Of a stretch of DNA of 64,000 bases, positions 11,310 through 23,300 are shown one piece after another (position 1 is the first letter of the stretch; each line of letters begins with the position of its first letter). Origin of the DNA: Gadus chalcogrammus (lineage: Eukaryota > Chordata > Actinopteri > Gadiformes > Gadidae); NCBI RefSeq assembly GCF_026213295.1, contig NC_079415.1, forward strand, positions 19,872,980 through 19,936,979. The letters are read 5' to 3'. The notes under the pieces were generated by a model that did not search any database, had not been told where the DNA came from, and saw only the letters and a program-made list of their open reading frames with translations. The position numbers and the translations under genes were made by a program.

Positions 11310-14300
11310 TAGAACTGCAAGCAGTTATCCAGGGGTCCAAGCGATGTGCATTTCGCCGGCACAACGCGAAGCACGTATTCAAAACGCTACTGTGAACCTG
11401 TGGATATAAAGGTTTTGACTGAGAGGTTTGGTGTGGGAGTTATATCCCCAAAAGCGTTTTTAGGAGATATACAATTTCCTCGTTTATGGCGCCCCCTTCT
11501 GGCGAAATTTTCCTTGGTATAGCGCCACCTAGTGACCGGCAGGTCTGGATTTTGTCCTCTGCGTAGTCCTCACGGACCTGGATGTAGTCATGCAATTGGC
11601 GTGTCTCACCATTTACGGTTTGGGCTGTGGTCCCACTTTCACGGTAGGAAGTATAATAATAATAAGATAAATCGCTACAAAAACAATAGGGATCCAACCT
11701 GTTGGCTTGGACCCCTAATAAGACGGATAACGAATAACAATAATGATAGTACATTTTATTTTTGCCGCCTTTCAAGTCCCCCAAGGTCAAAGAAAGAAAA
11801 AAAAGAATGATTAACCAGTAGTCCAAACTGGAAAAAAGGAATTTAAATTTAGGGGATAAAAAGCATAAAATACATTAGAAATAAGAAACAAGGAATTCCT
11901 TTAATTTCAACTTTAAATGAAATACTTTAGAACTCCATTTATTATATAAAATGGAGCAACACCTCAGATCATTGCTGGAGGGTGTGTGGTTTGGTGAGAG
12001 GCCACACACATATTTTGGGATTGTCCAAAGATAGAAGAATACTGGCAATTTGTACAAAAACATAAAACAATTCTCTGTATAGATTTACCTCTTCAACCAT
12101 CACACTTGCCAACTGCCAACTGATCTTGAAGAGAACAGCCAAACATATTTGCTCAGAGTCCTTCTTTTAATAGCGAATAAGGCCTTTCCTAAATAAATGG
12201 TCATCCATTGCCCGACATTTTCAATTTATATGAAGAATTTATTTGTTTCTTATTTTTTTATTTTATTTTCTTGTGTGGGTTTGCGCATGCACATTTGTGT
12301 GCACGTTTGTTTAGTTTAATTTACTTTGGTTTTCTATTATATATTCCTTTTATTATTAGTACTATTATTATTTTATTTATTTTAGGGCAATGGTCATCTG
12401 AAATGTAAAAATGACTTCATTATTTACCAATTGTAGTATGTATTTATGTGGTATTCCTGAGATAAAGATGTATCACATCCATAATTACATCCAATCACAT
12501 CCTTAATGAAATCAATCACATCGTTAATTACATCTGTCGCAACCGTTCAAATGGGGCTATTGATTTTCTGTTCACAAAAGGTGTCTGTCTTGTTGATTTA
12601 TGAAAATTGACATTGAAATGAAAGCTAAATTTGGAATAGTTTATTTAGCTTATTATATAATACTGTTCATGCTGAGACTGCTTTCTTTTTGCTACCTGTC
12701 TGTGTGCGTGCTTTGCGCACCGTCAAGGGAAAGAGGCGGTGGTTGAAAAAAATCGTATTAAGTCAACTAATGGTTTATTCCCTTCCCAGTATCATTTCCT
12801 TAATTCAGAAGACAGTTTTGTTCATTTGAGTTTTTGTAATTGTTGGAAGCGAGTCGAGCTGACCTCGCCTGCTGTGCCGTATATGTAGCCATACTCTACT
12901 ATTGGGGAAACACAACACTGCCAATGTGGCAGTTCCATGAGCAACGGGGATTTCTAAAGGTTACTGTACAGTGGCGTCGACTAGCGTCAGGAGCTGAAAC
13001 ATCACTATGGTAGAGCTAAGAAGGTTCTACGAGCGCTTCAGACCAACCTTACCAACGAACGACGTACGAAAGAGATTCGTAGCCAAGAACGTTTCGGGAA
13101 ACTCGTGAGATGTTAAGGAAGAACTTGAAGTAGATGTTATGAATGACGTAGCGTTAAGAAGGCTTTAAGAAGGTTTCGGGAAACCCAGAGCTTTTCCAAT
13201 TCTTGATGACTTTGTAAATAGTGTCTAATTTGTGAGTACCTATGAACTTGGTTGGATATATCATATTTCTCTTTGAGCTGTTCAAATGAATTTAGGACTG
13301 CTCCGTCAAACAGCTGGTCCAAAACCACTAAACCCCTTTCCTTCCATTTCCTTCCTTCCTTTTCCAGCCTAGCTGGGGAGAACTCAGTTGTTTGCTATCC
13401 TTATAGCTCTGGAATTGGTCATTGGAAGTTTAGGTTTTTTCCATCATAATTTACCATATTTTGAAGGTGTTTTTACTAGGGCTGGACAAGTTAATGCGTT
13501 AATTATGCGTTAACGCAATCTTATTTTAACACGATAAATACAAATTGACGCACATTATCTTTTTCCACTTTGATTTTGAAAGGTTTTGCCCACAGAATGT
13601 CAACATTCATATCAGAAATATTTTTGGTTTTTAGTTCCACTTACTTTACATTCAATTACACTTGCAGTAAATCACTGCCTGATTACAATTGCAGTAAGTG
13701 ACAGCCTGTTTACAATTCCCAAATCTGTGGCGCCACTTATTTAACTAAATTAACTACACTTGTAGTAACTGTTTACAATTCCCAAATTGGTGGTGGTCCG
13801 TGATTTTCATATTCAATCCACACTGAGTGAGTCGATAAAACTCTCAATATCACTTAGTCTAGTTTTTGCTTCTTAAGTACATTTGATATGAATGATAATG
13901 TGTCATTCCATTTGATAATCTCAGTTAACTTCAATTGGAGTGGATTTAAAATATAATTTTAAAAGTGTGATTAATCCTGAGTTAACTCACCAAAACTATG
14001 CGATTAATCGCGATTAAAACTTTTAATTGCTGCCCAGCCCTAGTCTTTACTCAATACATTAGCAATCCCCCATATGTCTTGATTTAAGAATGGGATTGAA
14101 TCCAATGGCAAATTTGGGCATTCACTCTGCTCCATTCCAACCAGTCAGTGTTTTTGGATATCTAAGCAACCATTCATCTGAGTTTGGATGCCCAATAATA
14201 GTTTGTCAGGCTGGGCAAGTCTATTGCTCCACTTTCTTTTGGGCAGAGTAGTCTTTTAAATTTAAGTCTGGGTTGCTTGCTTTACCATGTACATTTGGAA

Positions 14301-17300
14301 ATCCATTTATCCAATATAGTAAATATGGGAACAGCAACATAGATAGGTAATAACAAACTAAATAAAATGGGTACCCAGCAAGTCTTTGAGTGCACTCGAT
14401 TCAATGAAAGGGGGCGTTCTGTTACTACCACTACCGCTACGGCCGAACGCTCTTGAGCAGGGGCCAGTCGATGACAGGCTGTCTCTTCCTCCATATCTTC
14501 TATTTCTTCCGTGATAACCTTTTCTTCGTTTCTCTTCTAGTCTATATGTTCACTCAAGTCTATGTTCGCTCTTCAAGTCTAAGTTCGCTCTTCAAGTCTA
14601 TGTTCGCTCTATTAGGGAGCGTCAACAAAAACACGGTCTCCAGGCAACCGTTTCAGTTAGCGGCCGTCAGGAATATAACTTTTTTATTCGTTTCTCTTCT
14701 AGCCTATATGTTCACTCTTCAAGTCTATGTTCGCTCTTCAAGTCTATGTTCGCTCTTCAAGTCTATGTTCGTTCTTCAAGTCTATGTTCGTTCTTCAAGT
14801 CTATGTTCGTTCTTCAAGTCTATGTTCGCTTTTCTTACGCGTCCAGCAGAGAAACACTTTTTTGGGAGCGTCAACAAAACACGCAACCGTTTCAGTTAGC
14901 GGCCGTCAGGAATATATTGTAGCACGTGAACACTGGTCGCTACAATATACTGGGAATATATATATACTATAGATATACACCATACACACTACATTATATA
15001 TATTATTATAATATATACATTCATATAAATTGACATATACATATATTAGCAGAGAGAGTGAAATAGCATGGGTTACATACTCCCCCCCTAGAACGTATTA
15101 GTCCCTTCATGCGCCTGCCACCTGGCAGGACCCTGGAGGAGGCCTTCCAGACTCTTACAGAAGGCAACAATGGCCAGGATCAAGGGTCTCCCAAGAGTGT
15201 CATAGTGCAATCTATCAGGTCGTTGTCGTGTTCTGCTTGATCTCCTGATTTCAGCTTGTGTTCCTATGTTTTCTGACTGTTCAGCTTGAAGCAGAGGATT
15301 GATGGCCGCTGCTACTTCTTCCTCCACAGTCGTGAGATCTGATCTGTGATCACATTTGTGTCGTTGATCTGTATCCACAGGCTCAAGGTTATCATGAAGA
15401 GGCTCCACTGCATGTTCCTGAAGCTCTCCCTGGAGTGAGTGGTCCAGGGCATGGCGAATATTTCCAATGGCAGCTTCTAAGCTCTCAGCAGTAGGAGTCT
15501 GATCTGAGTCTGCGGGGTCTCCTCTCGACACTCCTTTCCACAGTCTTGATGAAGGGTCCCATTTCAGTCACTTTGGGCCTGTGCACCACCACAAGCTCCT
15601 CTTCATCACTACTGCTGCTGGCGTCAACATCCTCTTCATGGCTCAGCATGTTGTCCCTTGCATCCATCGTTGGCCGCTCTCCGGATCTCAACTTCATCAC
15701 CTTAGAGGGGCCTTTTTGCTCAACTTCCTTCCCATCGGTGACAGGTAGGAACCCACATGGCAAGAGGAGGTCCCTGTGGAGGGTGCGTAGGGGGCCGCCA
15801 CCCATATCCGGCTTGACGACATAAACCGGTCCATCTCCCATCCTCTTTTCGACTGTATAGGTCCCTCTCTCCCATCTGTCCGCAAGCTTGTGTTTCCCTC
15901 TGATGTTGACATTTCGCACTAAGACTCTGTCACCTGCGATCAGTTCTGCTGCTCTGACCTTGGCATTGAACCTTGTCTTGTTCTTCTCTCCCATCTTCCG
16001 TGCACTCTCTGCAGCTAGAGCATAGCTTTCCCGCAGACGTTCTCGAAGGCTCTTTACATACTCAGAGTGAGTCCTGGCATGATTCCCCTGTGGCTGGAAT
16101 CCCAGAACGAGGTTGATGGGAAGGGTCGGTTGTCCGCCAAACATCAGCTCATAAGGCGAGTAGCCGGTGGTGTTGTTCCTTGTGCAATTATATGCGTGGA
16201 CAAGTGGCTTCACAAAGTCTCTCCAATGGTACTTGTCTTTGTCCTCCAGCGTTCCAAGCATGCCGAGCAGGGTTCTGTTGAATCTTTTGACTGGGTTCCC
16301 GCGAGGATGATAGGGGGTAGTCCTCACCTTTTCTGCTCCTATCAGGGAACACAGCTCTTTGATGGTGTGACTTTCAAAATCCCTTCCCTGATCGCTATGA
16401 AGGCGGGCAGGGAACCCGTAGTGAACGAAGAAGTTCTCCCAGATTGCTTTAGCTACAGTTCTTGCTCTTTGGTCTTTTGTGGGAATTGCCACAGCAAACT
16501 TAGTGAAATGGTCTGTAATCACCAATACATTTCTTGTATCTTTGTTGTCTGGTTCGATAGACAAATAGTCCATGCAGACTAATTCAAGGGGGTAACTTGT
16601 ACTGATGTTCATCATTGGGGCAGCCCTCTCAGGGTTTGTTTTCCTTCTGAAACACCTCTCACATGTGTGACACTTCACATCGACTGCTTGAGCCATCTTT
16701 GGCCAGTAAAATCGGGCGCGGGCCAGGTGAAGGGCGCGCTCAAATCCGAGGTGCCCCACTTCATCATGAACACCTTCTAGTGCTTTGGTTCTGTATTTCT
16801 CGGGCAAGACTAACTGATAGCCTTCTGTTCCTCTGTCAACATACCTCCTGAACAAGACTCCGTCTTTGAGTTCAAGAGCCTCACCTCCGGTAGCTCTAAC
16901 TTAGTCTCTCTGAACGAGGGCTTAGTGTCTCTCTCAATGAGTTGGATGACCCGCCTTATTGACAGGTCTGCCCTCTGTGAATTGTGCCAATCCTCTTGAG
17001 TCATCCCTGGAACAGTTTTTTGTGCAAGGCAGGTGTAACTCAGGGGAATGGCGGAGGGGTCCACCGTTAGGGACTCTGCTAAGGCGGGGGGTTCCGGGGG
17101 GTATTCACAGTGCTCCAGTCGCACTGAGTGTCTTTGGCAGAGGGCAGTGAAGGTGTCCTCTGAGAGTACTTTGTGATTCCCGCCCAGCACACGTTGACGG
17201 AGCTCCTCGATCCTCTCTTTTTCCTGGAGGAAAGCATCGTCTTCTTGTGAGGGTTCCTGGGGGCGCCTTGACAGCCCATCTGCATCTTGATTTGTATTAC

Positions 17301-20300
17301 CAGGCCGATACTTCACTTCAAAACGGTACGTTGACAGAGCTGCTAACCAGCGGTGACCTGCTGCATCGAGTTTTGCAGAGGTCAACACATAGGTGAGAGG
17401 ATTGTTGTCAGTAAGGACTGTGAATTCTGTACCATACAGATAATCATGGAACTTCTCACACACAGCCCACTTCAGTGCTAAGTATTCAAGCTTGTGCGTT
17501 GGGTAGTTGCGTTCACTTTTCGATAGCCCTCGGCTAGCATAGGCTATGGCCCTAAGTGTCCCTTCATGCTCTTGGCAAATGGCTGCACCAAGGCCTTCTC
17601 CACAGGCGTCTGTGTGGAGAACGTAAGGGAGGTTAGGATTGGCGAAAGCCAGTACAGGTGCTGAGGTCAACCTGTCTATGAGTGTTCTGAAAGCGGTTTC
17701 ACAGTCCTGTGTCCATTCACTTCCGAAAGGCTGGCTGGGGCTCACTGAAGTGTGAGGTTTTTGCTTCTTATAGTCCTTTCCCCTTTTCCTTGTAGCCACA
17801 TAGCCAGCAGTGAGGCCATTCAACTGCTTTGCTATTTTCGAATAGCCTTGTACAAAGCGCCTGTAGTACCCTGCAAAGCCTAAGAAGCACTTTAGCTCTT
17901 TACGATTGGTGGGCCTGGGCCAGTCTTTTAAGGCCGATATCTTCTCAGGGTCAGTGTGGACGCCACGAGCATCTACAATGTGGCCCAGATATTTCACGGA
18001 AGACAGAAAAAAGTGACATTTGTCTGGGGACAACTTCAGCCCATAGTCCTTGAGTCTGTTCAGCACCTTCATCAACCTGTTTTCGTGCTCCTCCAAGGTG
18101 TCTGAGAAGACAATCAGATCGTCTAGGAAGACCAAGACTTCGTTCAGGTGCAGATCTCCCACACATCTCTCCATTAACCGCTGGAATGTGGAGGGTGCAT
18201 TGGTAACGCCCTGTGGCATGCGGTTAAATTCCCAAAAACCCAGCGGGCATGTGAATGCGGTCTTGTGTTTGTCTTCTTCGGCAAGTTCAACTTGATAATA
18301 ACCGGACTTCAGATCCATAACGGAAAACCATTTAGCTCCACTAAGGGCCGAGAAGGTTTCTTCGATATTGGGAAGAGCGTACGCGTCCTTGATAGTACGC
18401 ATGTTCAGTTTCCGATAGTCCACACACAGTCTGATCTTCCCGTTTTTCTTTTTCACCACTACTATAGGGGAAGCAAACGGGCTCTCTGATTCCCTTATGA
18501 TCCCTGCCTCCAGTAGCTCTCGAAGATGCTGCTTAACAGCTTCTCTATCACATGGGTGAATCGGCCGGGGCCTCTCCTTGAAGGGGGTTTCATCCTGAAG
18601 TCTTATCCTGTGTTTGACTGCAGAGGTGCGACCATGGGTTAAGTCATCAACAGCGAATACCTCAGGTATGGTATTCAACTTGTCTTTGATGCGTTTCTTC
18701 CACTCTGCTGGAATGGGAGAATCTTCCAGGCTGCATGATACTTGGGGGGGCTTCTGTATCCACTGTCTGGAGGCCACAGGATATAGAAGTGTCATGGGGT
18801 TTCACGGGCACCACACACTGAGCCATCATCATCTCTGCTATGACACGGTTTGGATGCAATGTGATGTCGTGTGAACTCATATTGCGAAGAAGTACAGGGA
18901 CTTTGCTGAAGGACTGATAGGGAACGTCCAGTAGTGTTGGTACTAGGAAGATGCCACCTGGCAGAGGAGGGTTTGCAGGAGGCATATGACGTGAGGGTTG
19001 GGGATGTCTTAATCTTTACACCTCCTAGTACACACACTCTTTGTCCAGCTGGAATGACGACTGGGTAACGTCCAAGCAGCTTCACTGGCCTTGCTTCCTC
19101 CTCTTCACTGTGAGTCTGAGCAATGTACTGGAATAGCATGAGACATTCGTCACTGAGTTCATGCCCCTGTAGGAATTTCAGCCCTTCTCGTTTAACTCCG
19201 TTCTGGTACAATCTGTCAAGTACATTGGTCCCAATCAGTAAGGGAATCTCACGGTTAAAGTCACAGTCCGGTACAATGAGAACCAGGGAGGAAATCTTCT
19301 CGTCTATGCAAGTAACACTCTTTGGGAGTGATATAAGGACTTGGGTGTAACCTATGTAAGGGACACGCTGGCCCCCAGCACCCAAAATCTCAAGCAGTGC
19401 GTTAATAGGTTCAACAGGGAAGGATGAGAGATGGTCTGAATAAAAGGTCTCTGAGACCGTAGTAACCTGCGACCCGGTGTCTAAAATACATTTACACTGG
19501 TAGCCTTCAACAAGGGCTGTCGTGCTGCAACGTGGCCCAACAAGACCATGGGGTAAGGGTCTATGGTCGAGGTGTGAGCCATTCTGGGCATATTGTTCGG
19601 CCCTCACTACATTTGCTTTCAGATTGGTTGAAATGGAACTAGATAAAGGGGGGTGCACGGCTTCTGAACGTCCCGCAGCAGAAGCCCTTACCGGTTTAAC
19701 GAGAACTCGGGCTGGCCCTGATGCTGCATCCTCCATTGGTCGCGTCTTTCCCTGAGCTCAAGGTTCTTCTGGTGTACAGCAGCAGGGTTTGGCTCGTTTA
19801 AACATAGGGCGGCAATGTGGCCATCTTCTCCACATTTAAAACAGAACCAGGCTCGGGGGATGTTGGAAGTGTTCATGCCGATCCTGCGGTTTGTCACATT
19901 TGAGACCATACAGTTTCCCCTAACAGGATTTTCATTGAGGTTCTCTACATGTTGTGGTTCGTTGGGCTTCGATGCTGGCTTGTAGGAAGCAAGCTGTTTC
20001 TTTAGGTCAGCCACTTCCTGGGCGAGCTTCTGATTCTCAGTTAGGCTCTTTTTGGCTGCCTTCGGGTTTAAAGCAGCTTCAGTTTCATCTGACTCGTCAT
20101 CACGGTGGGACAGGCCATAGACTGTGTGCATGTGAGACATAGCTTTGGCGCTTCCGAGGTGCTTCTTCATTCTGTTCAGTTTTGTCAACCGTCTGTCTTC
20201 CTGCTGTCTGAGGAGTAGCAAGAGCTCAGGGAAGGATGGGGGGTTAGTCTTCTTCTGCTCAAGCTGGAGCTCGATGAGCATTGTCTGATCCCAGCAACCC

Positions 20301-23300
20301 CTACAGAATTGTCTGATGAGTTGCTTGTTTGAACTTTCAATGGACAGTCCTCCCCCGGTAATAACTTTGTCAAGCATCAGGTGTAGGCGATTTAAATAGT
20401 CAGAGGATTTCTCCCCAGCGTTCTGATTTGCGCCCAGGAATGCTGCATACAGCTGTTCTCCATCTGCTACTACCCCAAAAGCTGCGTCAAGCTGGGTGAG
20501 GTACAGTGCAGGCGGGGAGTCGATGCCAAGGCTTTTGACTAGGTCACTAGCTGGGCTCAATAAGCTCTCTAAAATCTTTCTGACCTTCTGGGTATCTGGG
20601 CTGGAAGGGTCACTTAATAACAGTTCAACTTGAGTGTGCCACGTCTCATAATCAACTTCTCCATTGGGCTTTGGCGTTCTTCCCGAGAAGGTGCGGATTT
20701 TGCTGACATACGAGGACTGAGATTCCGTTTTTATTACATGCTCGACAATTACTCTCTGGACACTGGGGGGATTGATGAGGCTCTCATCTAGACTTGACGG
20801 CCTCTGAGGCGTCTCAGGCACATTGTTATTTGTGTCCTCATCACTTGCTGTATCACCACCCAACTGAAGGTTGGAAAGCTGAGTTTGGAGCATCTGGATC
20901 AGACGGGTCTTGCTTAGGCCTGCAACCGCCGCAGCAAACTTTAGTTCATCTGGGTTACTTTGTTCCTCAGGTTTCGGAGCCATCACTTCTTGTATGGCGG
21001 TGACGTGCCATGAAGCATTAGAATCATCAGGACTAAACGTTTTGCCTAAGAAGTCTGGATCCATACGAGCTACTGATCTTTCATCTCTGTACTGGACCAG
21101 AACCCTCCCATTAGGTTTACCTATTTCATCAGGGACTCTTATGCATTTCACTATGCCACCATGTACCTCAAAAATGTCAATAATATAATCGTCTGAATAC
21201 GTTTCGTCAATACCAGAGACAAAAAGGCAGCTCTGTCCATGCACATCATAGCGGTTACAATATTCCATTTTGACCTTAGGTTCTCTATCATGCAAAATAT
21301 TGTAGCGGTGAATATATAAGAAAAATATGAATTCCTTTGATCAGAGTATAACCAGTCTCCTGGCTGGCTCGCCACTTTATGTAACCAACTGTATTTTTAA
21401 AGGTAATATAACAATGCAGTGGTGCATCAATCCCAGGTTATAAGGAGATTGGCTTGTATTCTTAATAGAACTCTGATAAAAGGAATAACACACAGACACA
21501 GTGAGGCACGTTTGACCTTTTATCTAACGATCAATCAGAATCAATCAGATTATTTACACAATAATAATAATAATAATAATAACAACACTGAACCTAAAAC
21601 ACTGAACTCAAAACACTGAACCCAAAAGAGGTCCCCAAGAAAAATAACAAACTAAATAAAATGGGTACCCAGCAAGTCTTTGAGTGCACTCGATTCAATG
21701 AAAGGGGGCGCTCTGTTCCTACCACTACCGCTACGGCCGAACGCTCTTGAGCAGGGGCCAGTCGATGACAGGCTGTCCTCTTGTTCAAAGTAACATCAAA
21801 TCTTCCTCCATATCTTCTATTTCTTCCGTGATAACTGTTACGACCCCTCTCTTTCGGCAGCTGATTACTTCCTGCAGGAGTTGGCTGAAAGGGAGGGTCG
21901 TTAGGGCAAGTTGCTCACACCTGGCTAGGCCTCTACCCAAGGTGATATAAGCCAGCCTGGTCTCATTGTCTCTCTCCCTCTCCTAGGCTCCACGCTGTTA
22001 CAGGTTGTTGGTTCTTGGTTCTTTTGTTGGCTTCCTTTTACACTCAACAGCAGCACACACGTCTCACTCATCCATGCACTACATTCACCACTGATGCCAC
22101 TACTCTCCACACCTCATGCTTTTGGTAGATATGATTGGTTAAGTTATAATAAAACCTCTTCATTTAACACTTTCAACCTGACTTGTCTCCCCTCCTTGTC
22201 ACATATGCTGAGCCAGTTTGTGACAAGTGGGGGCTCGTCCGGGATCAATTTACTAGGATTAAAATAGCTTGAATTTTGACTACTGGTAAATTCGCCCGGT
22301 TTAGGTTGGTGTGTGCTTCCTCCTCTTGCAGACAATGGTTTTTGGTTTGCTTTGTTGGAGTGTACACTACTTGTTGTTGGCCATAGCTGACTGTGCTGTG
22401 GTTAATCATCAATTGTTCTGGGAGGGGAAATGTCAGGTTGTTGTCAGTGCTGGTTATTTCTTGTAGGAAATTAAAGGAGAGGTATTTGGTCCATTTCTGT
22501 TTGTGGTGAAGGTGATTAGATTTGACTGGGGCTTTGCGGTTAGCCCTACCTGGGGTATGTTGGTATCTGTTGGAGCAGGAGTTTCTACCCCCTGTTAGGT
22601 TTGGTAGCGGGTTCCTCTAGGGGACTCGTGGTGATCAATTTAGGTGGCGGCGAAGGTGGGTAGAGCTATTAGCTCGGGAGCACCTCTAGGGTTGGGAGAG
22701 GGTTGCCAGTCCTCTGGTTGCCTTCTTCACACCGCTGGTTTTGCGTGCATAAGTACCCCCCACCATTAACTGCACGAAGACTAGGGCAAGTTAGTTAGCT
22801 AGTTTTAGTGGTTGTAGTTAACATCAGGATAGGGGTGGGGCTCCTGTTCACCTGTTACCTCAGGTTTTGGGTTTTCGGCGTGTCTCAGTCAAGAGTTGTA
22901 ACTTGTTAGGCTGATTTGTTTTTGAGGATGGTGGAGCCAGAGTGTTTGGAGTTGCCAGATTCTTTGCTGGTTGACCAGTTAGCGGGTTCTCAGGCTGAGC
23001 TAGTGGCAGACCAGAAGGCTGATTCCTCTTTAATGGAGCTGTTTGACCAAGTTGTGCCAGCATCAGAGGTGAGGGATACTGCCCAGTGCTATTTCCTCCT
23101 AAATGGGCTATTGGTTCGGACGTGGCTGTCATATGGTGATGCATCTGTAGGAGAGCCAATCTTCTAAGTTGTTGTCCCTACAAACAGTCGCAATAAAGTG
23201 CTCCAGACATCACATGGTGACGTGGCAGGTCATCTTGGCGTCCGTAAAACTTACCACCGTATATTGCAACATTTCTTCTGGCCACGCTTAAAGAGAGACG

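Noticed and set aside
14453..14972. Frames rich in [16 protein letters not shown]
   Set aside because: They are readings of the 19-bp LTR tandem repeat, not a protein; likewise 24788-25207.
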